Positions 16,935 through 27,232 of a stretch of 64,000 nt of DNA are shown here, piece by piece (position 1 is the first letter of the stretch; every line of letters begins with the position of its first letter). Position numbers and translations under genes: made by a program. The notes under the pieces were generated by a model. That model worked only from the letters and a program-made list of their open reading frames with translations, was not told the DNA's origin and did not search any database. Origin of the DNA: Lutibacter sp. HS1-25 (GTDB lineage Bacteria; Bacteroidota; Bacteroidia; Flavobacteriales; Flavobacteriaceae); NCBI RefSeq assembly GCF_004121075.1, contig NZ_RHLN01000016.1:1-64000 (forward strand), in the 5' to 3' direction.

Positions 16935-17054
16935 TTTTGGGCGTTCCCTGTCGGTCGGGCTTTTCGCTATATCTTTTTTACAATTCCACTACGTTGCATT
17001 GTAAAAAAGGATGCCGCTGCAATCCCTAACGCATTTTTAGTGCTAAAAAGATAT
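16935..17054. repeat. Palindromic intergenic element (REP-like)
   Basis: This gene-free stretch is more GC-rich than its surroundings. It contains GGGCGTTCCCTGTCGGTCGG, then the arms ATCTTTTTTACAAT (16971-16984) and ATTGTAAAAAAGGAT (16998-17012), which pair with a single unmatched base, then CCGCTGCAATCCCTAACGC. A further AAAAAGATAT at 17045-17054 can pair with the left arm instead. I recall the same phrases recurring between genes in other Flavobacteriaceae, but could not check. Nothing suggests a protein. Confidence 0.6.
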
Positions 17055-17145
17055 GGTGTTGAAGCCTTAAATTAATTAAATATAGTTGAATCAAGTATTA
17101 AGTATAAGTATCAGGTTTTAGGGGCAACAACAAAAAAACAGCTAC

Positions 17146-17182
17146 AAAAAAAGCTCCTCAAAATAATTTTGAGGAGCTTTTT
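17146..17182. terminator. Bidirectional terminator next to mdh
   Basis: Perfect inverted repeat AAAAAGCTCCTCAAAAT and its complement with A/T runs on both sides, 20 bases past the mdh stop. Confidence 0.88.
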
Positions 17183-17202
17183 AATATAATAAATTGTACT
17201 TA

Positions 17203-18123
17203 TTACAATAAATTGTTTACAGCTTTAACAGCTTCTGCATTTGCATTGAATTGCTCTTTTTCAGCAGCGGTTAATTCAATTTCAACAATTTTTTCAATAC
17301 CATTTTTTCCAATAATACAAGGAACACCAAAAGAAATATCGGATAAACCATATTCACCTTCTAATAAAACTGAACAAGGGAACATTTTTTTAGTATCACA
17401 AGCAATTGCTTGTACCATTGCAGATACTGCAGCTCCAGGTGCATACCAAGCACTAGTTCCTAATAATTTAGTTAAAGTAGCACCACCAACTTTAGTAGCT
17501 TCAGCAACTTCTGCTAATTTTTCTTCCGATAAAAATTCAGAAACAGGAACGCTGTTTCTTGTTGCCAAACGAGTTAATGGAATCATACCAGTGTCACTGT
17601 GTGCAGCTATAACCATTCCGTCAACATCAGATTGTGGGCAACCTAAAGCTTCAGCTAAACGGAATTTAAAACGTGCGCTATCTAAAGCTCCACCCATTCC
17701 TATAATTCTATTTTTTGGCAATCCAGATGATTTATGAGCTAAATAAGCCATGGTATCCATTGGGTTACTTACTACAATTACAATTACATTTGGCGAATGT
17801 TCAACTAAACTAGCAACAACTGATTTTACTATACCTGCGTTAATTCCAATCAATTCTTCACGAGTCATTCCTGGTTTTCTTGGAATACCACTTGTAATTA
17901 CTGCAACATCACTACCTGCAGTTTTTGAATAATCATTTGTTACACCAGTAATTTGAGTGTCAAATCCATTTAATGATGCTGTTTGCATTAGATCCATTGC
18001 TTTTCCTTCAGCAAAACCTTCTTTTATGTCTATCAATGTTACTTCTGAAGCGAAGTTTTTAATTGCTATGTACTCAGCGCAACTTGCACCTACAGCACCA
18101 GCACCTACTACTGTTACTTTCAT
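17203..18123 (-). CDS. mdh: Malate dehydrogenase (LDH-like)
   Basis: A 306-residue NAD-dependent enzyme of the citric-acid cycle, oxidising malate to oxaloacetate. The Rossmann loop is VGAGAVGASCAEYIA, followed by the acidic NAD-specific strand VTLIDI. Substrate-binding arginines are in GIPRKPGMTREEL and the catalytic histidine is in AAHSDTGMIPL. The overall pattern is that of the lactate-dehydrogenase-like MDH group, common in Bacteroidetes, rather than the E. coli type. Single gene; a TACCTTTA box (one base from consensus) lies about 35 bases upstream of the start. Confidence 0.96.
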   Translation of the reverse strand: MKVTVVGAGAVGASCAEYIAIKNFASEVTLIDIKEGFAEGKAMDLMQTASLNGFDTQITGVTNDYSKTAGSDVAVITSGIPRKPGMTREELIGINAGIVKSVVASLVEHSPNVIVIVVSNPMDTMAYLAHKSSGLPKNRIIGMGGALDSARFKFRLAEALGCPQSDVDGMVIAAHSDTGMIPLTRLATRNSVPVSEFLSEEKLAEVAEATKVGGATLTKLLGTSAWYAPGAAVSAMVQAIACDTKKMFPCSVLLEGEYGLSDISFGVPCIIGKNGIEKIVEIELTAAEKEQFNANAEAVKAVNNLL

Positions 18124-18255
18124 ATTTTTATGAATTTTATATTTAAATTTTAAGCTCTAAAGGTACTAATTTTTTTAATTAATGAATGTGAACCTTCTTG
18201 GTAATTTACGAAATCGTTATTAGTAATATTTATTGTTCTGTTTTGTTAAAATCAT

Positions 18256-18285
18256 AAAAAAAGCCATCTTTTCAGATGACTTTTT
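18256..18285 (-). terminator. Intrinsic terminator of gyrB
   Basis: Hairpin with arms AAAGTCATCT / AGATGGCTTT (one G-U pair, GAAA loop) and a T run on the minus strand, 23 bases past the gyrB stop. Confidence 0.82.
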
Positions 18286-18307
18286 AAATATTTGTATAAA
18301 AAATGGC

Positions 18308-20278
<1,971 letters not shown>

Positions 20279-20295
20279 TTAATTTCAGTAACATA

Positions 20296-20303
20296 CAAAT
20301 ATA
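20296..20303 (-). promoter_or_regulatory. -7 box TATATTTG of gyrB
   Basis: Perfect TAnnTTTG on the minus strand, 47 bases before the gyrB start codon. Confidence 0.6.
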
Positions 20304-20643
20304 ATCATTCATTTAAGTTTAAAAATTGCTTTTTAAAAGTGTTTGGTTTAAGTTATTAACAAAATGTAAATTATGTAAAAGTCGCTTAAAAGTGCTTAAA
20401 ATGCGTTAAAAAGGTATTTCTGTTCTGATTTTATATTTTAAAAAATGTATTTGTATCAAAGTTGTTTTATAGCTTTTATTTTGAGGGAGTAAAATAGGTT
20501 TGATGTTTGTTTTCAAGGCTTTTTTATGCTTAAATCGTCATATTTTTTAAGCAAAATAATCAAAAAGGATGCTATTTAAAATTATTAAATATTATTTGTT
20601 GAGAAAAAATGTAATAAAGTATTTGTACTATTTATAATAATAT
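20304..20643. other. Intergenic region between gyrB and guaA with phased repeats
   Basis: About 340 AT-rich bases without a gene. The only pattern I see is three 10-bp-phased direct repeats at 20381-20411 (gtcGCTTAAAA, gtGCTTAAAA, tgCGTTAAAA). I see no RNA gene, DnaA boxes or strong hairpin. Confidence 0.4.
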
Positions 20644-20651
20644 TATTTTTG
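20644..20651 (+). promoter_or_regulatory. -7 box TATTTTTG of guaA, almost touching the start codon
   Basis: Perfect TAnnTTTG ending 3 bases before the ATG at 20655. The in-frame TTG at 20649 is part of this box and is not a likely start. The spacing implies a very short or absent mRNA leader. Confidence 0.6.
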
Positions 20652-20654
20652 CGG

Positions 20655-22187
20655 ATGCAACATCAGGTACTTATATTAGATTTCGGTTCGCAATACACGC
20701 AGTTGATTGCTCGAAGAGTTAGAGAATTGAACATTTTTTGTGAAATTTTCCCATACAATAGTAAAAATTTTAAGGTTGAAGACTACAAAGCCGTCATCCT
20801 ATCAGGAAGTCCGTTTTCAGTGAGAGCTGAAGATGCGCCACATCCCGATTTATCTCAAATAAAAGGCAAATTACCTCTGTTAGGTGTTTGTTATGGAGCG
20901 CAATATATGGCTCATAATTTTGGAGGTGAAGTGGGTGCTTCAAATACACGTGAATACGGAAGAGCAAATCTTTCATTTATTAAAGAAAACGAATTGTTTT
21001 TTGAAGGTGTTTCTGAAGGTAGCCAAGTTTGGATGAGTCATAGTGATACCATTATGGATTTGCCAGAATCTTTTGAATTGATAGGAAGCACGCACGATGT
21101 TAAAAATGCAGCTTTTAAAATTAAAGATGAAAGTACTTACGGAATTCAATTTCACCCAGAGGTTTACCACTCAAAAGATGGTTTAACTATTTTAAAGAAT
21201 TTTTTAGTTAACATAGCAGGTGTAGCTCAGACTTGGACTCCAGATTCATTTGTTGAAACTACAGTAGCCGAGCTAAAAGAAAAATTAGGAGACGATAAAG
21301 TTGTTCTTGGTTTATCTGGTGGTGTAGATTCTACAGTAGCAGCTACTTTAATTAGCAAAGCAATTGGTAAAAACCTATATTGTATTTTTGTAAACAATGG
21401 TTTGTTACGTAAAAATGAGTTTGAAAATGTGTTAGATCAATACAAACACATGGGCTTAAACGTAAAAGGTGTTGATGCTTCGGCACGTTTTTTGAAAGAA
21501 TTGGCAGGAGAATCTGATCCTGAAGGAAAACGTAAAATTATTGGTCGTGTGTTTATTGAAGTTTTTGATGATGAAGCGCACGAAATTCAAGATGTTTCTT
21601 GGTTAGCTCAAGGTACTATTTATCCAGATGTTATAGAATCTGTTTCAGCAACTGGAGGTCCTTCAGCAACAATAAAATCACATCATAATGTAGGTGGATT
21701 GCCAGATTTTATGAAGTTAAAAATAGTAGAGCCATTAAATACTTTATTTAAAGATGAAGTAAGAAGAGTTGGTCGTTCTATGGGTATTGATGAAGAATTA
21801 TTAGGTCGTCATCCGTTTCCAGGACCAGGATTGGGAATTCGTATTTTAGGAGATATCACTGCTGAAAAAGTAAGAATGTTACAAGAAGTTGACCATATTT
21901 TTATTCAAGGTTTAAAAGAAGACGGATTGTATGATGGTGTTTGGCAGGCAGGTGCTATGTTGTTACCAGTTAACTCGGTAGGAGTTATGGGTGATGAAAG
22001 AACTTATGAAAAAGCGGTTGTGTTACGTGCAGTTGAATCTACTGACGGAATGACGGCAGATTGGGTGAATTTGCCTTACGAGTTTTTGCAAAAAACATCG
22101 AACAAAATTATAAATGGTGTAAAAGGAGTTAATAGAGTAGTGTACGATATTAGTTCTAAACCACCAGCAACTATTGAGTGGGAATAA
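20655..22187 (+). CDS. guaA: GMP synthase (glutamine-hydrolysing)
   Basis: Start at the ATG 20655 ([18 protein letters not shown]), giving 510 residues, the usual length. The N-terminal class I amidotransferase domain has the catalytic cysteine in [11 protein letters not shown] and the histidine/glutamate pair in [10 protein letters not shown]. The ATP-pyrophosphatase domain has the PP-loop [15 protein letters not shown]. The C-terminal dimerisation domain has [15 protein letters not shown] and ends PPATIEWE. It converts XMP to GMP. A LysM protein gene follows 25 bases later and is probably cotranscribed. Confidence 0.97.
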   Translation: MQHQVLILDFGSQYTQLIARRVRELNIFCEIFPYNSKNFKVEDYKAVILSGSPFSVRAEDAPHPDLSQIKGKLPLLGVCYGAQYMAHNFGGEVGASNTREYGRANLSFIKENELFFEGVSEGSQVWMSHSDTIMDLPESFELIGSTHDVKNAAFKIKDESTYGIQFHPEVYHSKDGLTILKNFLVNIAGVAQTWTPDSFVETTVAELKEKLGDDKVVLGLSGGVDSTVAATLISKAIGKNLYCIFVNNGLLRKNEFENVLDQYKHMGLNVKGVDASARFLKELAGESDPEGKRKIIGRVFIEVFDDEAHEIQDVSWLAQGTIYPDVIESVSATGGPSATIKSHHNVGGLPDFMKLKIVEPLNTLFKDEVRRVGRSMGIDEELLGRHPFPGPGLGIRILGDITAEKVRMLQEVDHIFIQGLKEDGLYDGVWQAGAMLLPVNSVGVMGDERTYEKAVVLRAVESTDGMTADWVNLPYEFLQKTSNKIINGVKGVNRVVYDISSKPPATIEWE

Positions 22188-22212
22188 ACCACTTTTTTAA
22201 AGTTAAATTATA

Positions 22213-23958
22213 ATGAGAAAAATACAGCTTTTAATCACATTTTTGTTTTTGATAACTGCCATTGTTTATGCGCAGGATAAAAAATATATTTCTTATGAAG
22301 TAAAGAAAAATGAAACACTAAAAAGTATTGCCAGCGATTATAATATGTCTACCAAAGATTTATCTAAATTAAATCCGGGTGTTAGTCGAAAACCTGTATT
22401 GGGAACCATTATAATTGTACCAAACAAAAACTTTGGAAAAGTAATAAGTACAACGGTTGTAAATGAGCCTAAAAAGTATATTGTTCAGCCTAAAGAAACT
22501 TTGTACGGAATTTCTAAAAAGTTTGGAGTTTCAATAGATCAATTGCAAAATGCCAATCCAACATTAGTTAATGGACTAAAAATTGGGATGGAGCTAGTGA
22601 TACCTGTTGTTAAAGCTTCTGTAGAAGAAGTTGCTCAAAATTATGTGACTCATACCGTTGTGAAAGATGATACAGTTTATAATTTAACCAAAAGATTTGG
22701 TGTTTCTGAAGCTGATTTATATGCTTTAAATCCTAAATTGAAAGAAGGTTTAAAATTAGGTATGGTTTTAAAAATGAAACCAACAGCTGTCAAAGAAACT
22801 TCAAATGAGCCAATAGTTGAACATTTTAAAGCTGTAAGTAGTCACGTTAATAAAGCTTCTTTTGAAGAAAATATCAATTTAAATAAAGAGATTAACGTTG
22901 CAATTATTTTACCTTATCAATTAAATAAATTAAATGATTCAATATTAGATCAAAATTTTGCAAAAAATAATTTATTAAAAATTGCGACTGATTTTCATAT
23001 GGGTGCGCAATTGGCAATAGACTCTTTAAAATCAAAAGGTTTAAATGTAAAAGTTACTTATTTTGATTCTGAGAATTCTGATCAAAAATTGCAATCACTA
23101 TTGGCTAAAAATCAAAATTTTAGCAATGTTGATTTTGTAATTGGTCCACTATTTTTTGACAATGCACATTGGATTTCTAAACATATTAAACAACCTGTTA
23201 TAGCACCTCTTTATTCTAAAAAACAAGACGATGTAAATCAGCAAAATTTAATAAAAACAGCTCCTAAATCTGACCTAAATCAACAAAAATTATTGGCCTA
23301 TTTAGAAGAAAATTACGCTGGTGAAAATGTGGTTGTTGTTAATGATGGTAAAGCTGAAACACAATCGCAACTTTGGCAAATTGTAAATAAAATAAACGGG
23401 TTTAAAAATGTCCACAATGTTTCGGTAATTAAACCTCAAAATGGTTATATCAATCGTTCTGTATTCAGTTTAAAAATAAGTAAAACAAATAAAAACTGGG
23501 TTATTATTGTAAGCGATGATAATGTTACAACATCAGCTACAATTAATGGTTTAAAAGGTTTTTCTGAAGACGTTGAGATAGATTTGTATGCTTTAAATAA
23601 AGGGAAAAATTTTGATAATATTGAAAATGTATTTTTAGGAAAATTGAATTTCACTTACCCAACTTCAGAGTTTATTGATACTGAAAATGAAGAAATCAAT
23701 TACTTTTACAATGCATTTTATGTTAAAAACAAAGCATATCCATCAAAATATGCCTTGCGTGGTTTTGATGTAACTTATGATATGTTAGTGCGTTACGCAA
23801 GTAATAATGGTAATTTAGATAAAGGTTTAAATGCTGGTTGGTCTACTAGAGTTTCTGGAATTTTTCAGTATTCAAAAAATGATTTTGGAAGTTTTGACAA
23901 TAACGGATTGTATATTATTAGATATACAGAAAATTTAGTGCCTATTATTATGCCTTAA
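22213..23958 (+). CDS. LysM-repeat protein with ABC-type periplasmic binding fold
   Basis: A 581-residue exported protein (signal MRKIQLLITFLFLITAIVYA). Three LysM domains lie at about residues 25-70, 88-131 and 143-188 (KNETLKSIASDYNMS, PKETLYGISKKFGVS, KDDTVYNLTKRFGVS); they should bind peptidoglycan. From about 225 to the end it resembles type 1 periplasmic binding proteins (NVAIILPYQLN, FVIGPLFFDNA, YALRGFDVTYDMLVRYA), a fold also used by LpoA, the activator of penicillin-binding protein 1A. A role in cell-wall synthesis control is therefore plausible but inferred. It follows guaA, and a terminator hairpin follows it. Confidence 0.85.
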   Translation: MRKIQLLITFLFLITAIVYAQDKKYISYEVKKNETLKSIASDYNMSTKDLSKLNPGVSRKPVLGTIIIVPNKNFGKVISTTVVNEPKKYIVQPKETLYGISKKFGVSIDQLQNANPTLVNGLKIGMELVIPVVKASVEEVAQNYVTHTVVKDDTVYNLTKRFGVSEADLYALNPKLKEGLKLGMVLKMKPTAVKETSNEPIVEHFKAVSSHVNKASFEENINLNKEINVAIILPYQLNKLNDSILDQNFAKNNLLKIATDFHMGAQLAIDSLKSKGLNVKVTYFDSENSDQKLQSLLAKNQNFSNVDFVIGPLFFDNAHWISKHIKQPVIAPLYSKKQDDVNQQNLIKTAPKSDLNQQKLLAYLEENYAGENVVVVNDGKAETQSQLWQIVNKINGFKNVHNVSVIKPQNGYINRSVFSLKISKTNKNWVIIVSDDNVTTSATINGLKGFSEDVEIDLYALNKGKNFDNIENVFLGKLNFTYPTSEFIDTENEEINYFYNAFYVKNKAYPSKYALRGFDVTYDMLVRYASNNGNLDKGLNAGWSTRVSGIFQYSKNDFGSFDNNGLYIIRYTENLVPIIMP

Positions 23959-24041
23959 TGCCTAACAAAATTATAATATAAAAAACGAAAATGTAGACTG
24001 AACCCAAATGTTTGGACAAATTTATAATTAATTTTGATAAT

Positions 24042-24076
24042 AATGAGCTCGATATTGTATCGGGCTCATTTTGTTT
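24042..24076 (+). terminator. Intrinsic terminator of the guaA-LysM unit
   Basis: Arms AATGAGCTCGATA / TATCGGGCTCATT pair fully if one G-U is allowed, with a 3-base loop and a T-rich tail. Confidence 0.8.
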
Positions 24077-24127
24077 AAATTTGACTTGATTCTGTCATTA
24101 TTGTAATAATTTGATGATATAAAAAAA

Positions 24128-24151
24128 GCAGGTAAAGTAATCTTCACCTGC
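24128..24151 (-). terminator. Intrinsic terminator of the alginate lyase gene
   Basis: Arms GCAGGT-A-AAG / CTT-C-ACCTGC with a TAAT loop, followed by seven T on the minus strand, 22 bases past the stop. Confidence 0.8.
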
Positions 24152-24172
24152 CTTATTATATTTAATAAACAA

Positions 24173-25921
24173 TTATTGTTTTAAAATACGTTGATTTACT
24201 GTTTTATTGTATCCTGTAAGTTTAAATATATACAAACCAGGAATTAAATGAGAGATTTCAACAGATTTACTTTGGATAGCTTGATTCATAACCAATTTAC
24301 CCAATTGATTATATACAGTAAGTGTATCAAAGTTATAATTTCCGCTAATGTTAACAGTATTTGTAGCCGGGTTTGGCCAAAGCAATACGGCTTTTTCTGA
24401 TGAGGAAATATCATCTCCTATAGATAAAGTTTCACCTGCAAACACTCTGAACTCAGTTAAACTCATCCATGTACCTGTATATGTTGCAGCGCCAGAAATG
24501 GTTACCTTAACAAAACGCCCGTCAATACCAGAGAAAGTATCAATAATAGGATGTGTTAAGGTACCTTGTGTAGTATTAGCAGATCTATCAACAATTTGGG
24601 TATAAGTACCGTTTACTGTACTTGATACCGATACTGTAAACTGATAATCTCTATCAGAATGACATACCATTTCAGTTCTTCCCAATGTATAAACTGCTCC
24701 TAAATCTATAATTGCTGTTTGCGGAAATCCAGAAACTGACCATTTTGTTGAAGTCAATCCATCCACTAAATTTTCAACTATATAATCTGCATCATGGATA
24801 CCAGAACCAGTGATTGGTTTATTCAACGCTAAGTTATCTCCTATAGAAGGTGTTACAACTGTAATTAAACTTGTATCTGTAAATCCTCCGTCATCTGTTA
24901 TTACTGTAATTGTAGCACTACCTTCAGATTCAGCAGTAACAAGTCCACTTGTTGGATTAACTTTGGCAACTAACGGATTGTTACTACTATAACTTATAGC
25001 TAAATTTGAAGCATTTGATGGACTTATTGATGATGATAATTGTTTTGTGCTCCCTATAATAAGGTCTACGGTACTTGGTAATAATGTTACTCCAGTAACT
25101 TTTTGTACTCCATGGTTAACAGAAAAATCATATACCAAAACTTCTCCATAATTATTAGGGTTATCTGTATCACTTCCTTCTTCATCTGCATTGCTTTGGG
25201 TATAGTTTCCTACCTTAAAATAAGATTGATCATAATTTAAATCCATTACATAATCATTACCGCCATCTTTTACCAAATATGAAGATGCATTACCACTATT
25301 ATATGCGCTTAATAGATTTCCATCTTCAGAATAATAGCAATAGTGCTTGCCATCAACTACCCGAAAAATAACTTCATGGATAGTTCCTAAAGTATAGTTT
25401 GTTTTAATAGTAATATCACTTCTTAACTTACCTCCATTAAAAGTTAAGAACAGATGTGAATTTTCTAATCTCATAACCATGGAATCATCAATACCGTCAT
25501 CTTTATTTCCGTGTATTTGAGTTGCTACTAAGTGAGGTTTGTTAATTGGTAAATGGGTAATTGCCTGTTTAACATAAACCATGTGTGTGCCAGTAGTAGT
25601 CCAATAAATATCCGCACTACCATCCGCTAATCTTTCTCTAAGTTCAGAACGAATATTACTTGAGTTGGGAGTAGTGCCATTATTACTTCTTATTGGAGCA
25701 CGAAAAACAATTGCATCTCTAGTACCATTTACATAAAAGAACTCGTTATTAGGTTCTCCACATAAAGTCTTATCTTCAGCTCCAGTGGGATAAGTAATTT
25801 TCCATTGTTTACAGTTTTCAATAAGATCTGATGGTACTTGTGCTATTACAGGAATTGTGAAATATGTTCCTATCATGCATAACGCAAAAAGGCACAAGCG
25901 TTTTTGTAAATAAATTTTCAT
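24173..25921 (-). CDS. Secreted alginate lyase, polysaccharide lyase family 7
   Basis: A 582-residue modular enzyme. The signal peptide ends near residue 28 (PVIAQ). The PL7 domain (~30-270) carries the three classical motifs: R91-SELRE, Q135-I-H137, and YFKVGNYTQ with the catalytic Tyr240. It cleaves alginate by beta-elimination. QIH rather than QVH is often linked to polyguluronate preference, a rule of thumb only. Then come a Big_2 immunoglobulin-like domain (~274-355), an F5/8 type C carbohydrate-binding domain (~370-495, LALNKPITGSG) and a type IX sorting domain (~512-582, LLWPNPATNTVNI to QRILKQ). It should be exported by T9SS. It is a single gene, not in a SusCD locus. Confidence 0.95.
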   Translation of the reverse strand: MKIYLQKRLCLFALCMIGTYFTIPVIAQVPSDLIENCKQWKITYPTGAEDKTLCGEPNNEFFYVNGTRDAIVFRAPIRSNNGTTPNSSNIRSELRERLADGSADIYWTTTGTHMVYVKQAITHLPINKPHLVATQIHGNKDDGIDDSMVMRLENSHLFLTFNGGKLRSDITIKTNYTLGTIHEVIFRVVDGKHYCYYSEDGNLLSAYNSGNASSYLVKDGGNDYVMDLNYDQSYFKVGNYTQSNADEEGSDTDNPNNYGEVLVYDFSVNHGVQKVTGVTLLPSTVDLIIGSTKQLSSSISPSNASNLAISYSSNNPLVAKVNPTSGLVTAESEGSATITVITDDGGFTDTSLITVVTPSIGDNLALNKPITGSGIHDADYIVENLVDGLTSTKWSVSGFPQTAIIDLGAVYTLGRTEMVCHSDRDYQFTVSVSSTVNGTYTQIVDRSANTTQGTLTHPIIDTFSGIDGRFVKVTISGAATYTGTWMSLTEFRVFAGETLSIGDDISSSEKAVLLWPNPATNTVNISGNYNFDTLTVYNQLGKLVMNQAIQSKSVEISHLIPGLYIFKLTGYNKTVNQRILKQ

Positions 25922-25957
25922 TTTTAATTTGGTTTAGGGTTGTTTAGTTTGATTAAT

Positions 25958-25982
25958 TGGATATCCAGATTGGTAAACCAAT
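25958..25982. promoter_or_regulatory. Two adjacent palindromes upstream of the alginate lyase gene
   Basis: TGGATATCCA (25958-25967) and ATTGGTAAACCAAT (25969-25982) are perfect dyads separated by one base, 37-61 bases before the start codon. The second has the GGT-N2-ACC core seen in GntR/FadR-type operators. The rest of the ~300-base gap to the DUF456 gene shows nothing but AT-rich DNA and the DUF456 promoter. Confidence 0.45.
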
Positions 25983-26203
25983 TTGTAATTGCTAAAAGTA
26001 ATAAAATAAATCAATATACGATTGAAAATTTAGCCCTTTTGAATTCAGCCAAATATTTATAATAAGTGGGTCTTTTGTATTAAATGTGTGACTGTGAAAT
26101 TAGATGTTTCTTTAGATAGTACCTTTGATATTTAATTGATACTATTTAAATTATTGAATTTTTAATAATTATAAATTTATCAATTGATAAAATATTTTTA
26201 TGT

Positions 26204-26211
26204 TATTTTTG
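26204..26211 (+). promoter_or_regulatory. -7 box TATTTTTG of the DUF456 gene
   Basis: Perfect TAnnTTTG lying between the in-frame ATG at 26200 and the ATG at 26233; it makes the latter the better start. Confidence 0.6.
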
Positions 26212-26232
26212 AAGTACAAAAAATTAAATGAA

Positions 26233-26742
26233 ATGGATATTTTTCTATTGATACTTGGCTTTTTATTAATTATAATTGGTTTGGCAGGTTCGTTATTGCC
26301 TGTTTTACCAGGGCCTTTAGCAAGTTGGGTTGGTCTATTATTGCTGTATTTAACAAATGTAATACCTAATGATTGGACTTTTATTGGGGTAACTTTTGCA
26401 ATTGCTTTAATTATTACCGTTATAGATAATTTTATTCCTGCTATAGGAACAAAAAAATTTGGTGGTACTAAGTTTGGAGTTAGAGGTAGTATGGTCGGAT
26501 TAATTATTGGAATGTTTTTTGGTCCTTTGGGTATTATTTTTGGTCCATTTTTAGGCGCGTTTATTGGTGAAATATTAAATGATAGTAGAAATGGACAAAA
26601 AGCATTAAAAGCTGCATTTGGTTCTTTTATCGGATTTTTAACGTCAACTTTGTTAAAATTTATAATGTCTTTGGTATTTGCGGGTTTGTTTATCGCTAAA
26701 TTTTGGGAATATAAAAGTGCATTTTTCACTTTCAATCAATAG
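26233..26742 (+). CDS. DUF456 family membrane protein
   Basis: With the start at 26233 (MDIFLLILGFLLIIIGLAG) the protein has 169 residues. It is almost entirely hydrophobic with four to five membrane segments and glycine-zipper-like stretches (GMFFGPLGIIFGPFLGAFIGE). The PVLPGPLASWVGLLLLYL segment and the IDNFIPAIGTKKFGGTKFG loop are typical of DUF456. Function is not known. Single plus-strand gene after its own -7 box. The long open frame on the opposite strand is a shadow of this sequence. Confidence 0.85.
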   Translation: MDIFLLILGFLLIIIGLAGSLLPVLPGPLASWVGLLLLYLTNVIPNDWTFIGVTFAIALIITVIDNFIPAIGTKKFGGTKFGVRGSMVGLIIGMFFGPLGIIFGPFLGAFIGEILNDSRNGQKALKAAFGSFIGFLTSTLLKFIMSLVFAGLFIAKFWEYKSAFFTFNQ

Positions 26743-26780
26743 GGATAATAAATCTTTGGCAGAAATAGTATAAAAAATAA

Positions 26781-26820
26781 GAACCAGCAACTTTGAATTG
26801 AGAATCTTTGTTGCTGGTTC
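26781..26820 (-). terminator. Terminator of the nor cluster
   Basis: Perfect 11-bp arms GAACCAGCAAC / GTTGCTGGTTC with an 18-base loop, followed on the minus strand by TTATTTTTTAT. It lies 165 bases past the norF stop. Confidence 0.7.
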
Positions 26821-26985
26821 TAAACTAAAACTACTAACTAATATCTGCTTTTCTGAAATTACAATCTGTAAATCAGATATTTATATTTTTAACAAAATAT
26901 TTATTTAAAACATTACGAATGTACGGGGTAAATTGTATCTAAATACTGACATTTATCAATGTTTACAGTTTTTTTAAATAATTTT

Positions 26986-27231
26986 TTAAATAACAAAAAG
27001 TGTAGTTGTTAAAAATATTAGTACAAATATTATTAGTGAAGCTTTCCAAAATGCATGTGCTTTTTTTATTTCCATAAAGTAAAATGAAACCAATAAAAAT
27101 TTAATTGCAGAAAATGTTAAGATGACATGAATTATGAAATTAGAATGCACTAACGTTTGTGCAGTAAATGCAGCTAATAGCGTTATTATTATCAAAACAA
27201 CCCAAATAGCAATAAAACCTTTTGTTTTCAT
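26986..27231 (-). CDS. norF: NorF-like small membrane protein (COX subunit IV-like)
   Basis: An 81-residue protein with three predicted membrane helices. The second and third resemble the cytochrome c oxidase subunit IV_pro family (FSAIKFLLVSFYFMEIKKAHAFWKASL). In denitrifiers a protein of this type, NorF, is encoded at the end of norCBQDEF and supports full activity of the reductase. It starts one base after the norE stop, so it is the last gene of the operon. The assignment rests on size, fold and position. Confidence 0.75.
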   Translation of the reverse strand: MKTKGFIAIWVVLIIITLLAAFTAQTLVHSNFIIHVILTFSAIKFLLVSFYFMEIKKAHAFWKASLIIFVLIFLTTTLFVI

Positions 27232-27232
27232 T

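Noticed and set aside
17213-17737. 174-codon plus-strand frame antisense to mdh
   Set aside because: Lies wholly within mdh, whose motifs are unmistakable; the antisense product looks like no known protein.
26169-26735. 188-codon open frame on the minus strand opposite the DUF456 gene
   Set aside because: Composition is asparagine/proline/isoleucine-rich, has no motif, and mirrors the codon pattern of the plus-strand membrane protein, which has a good start, promoter and known family.
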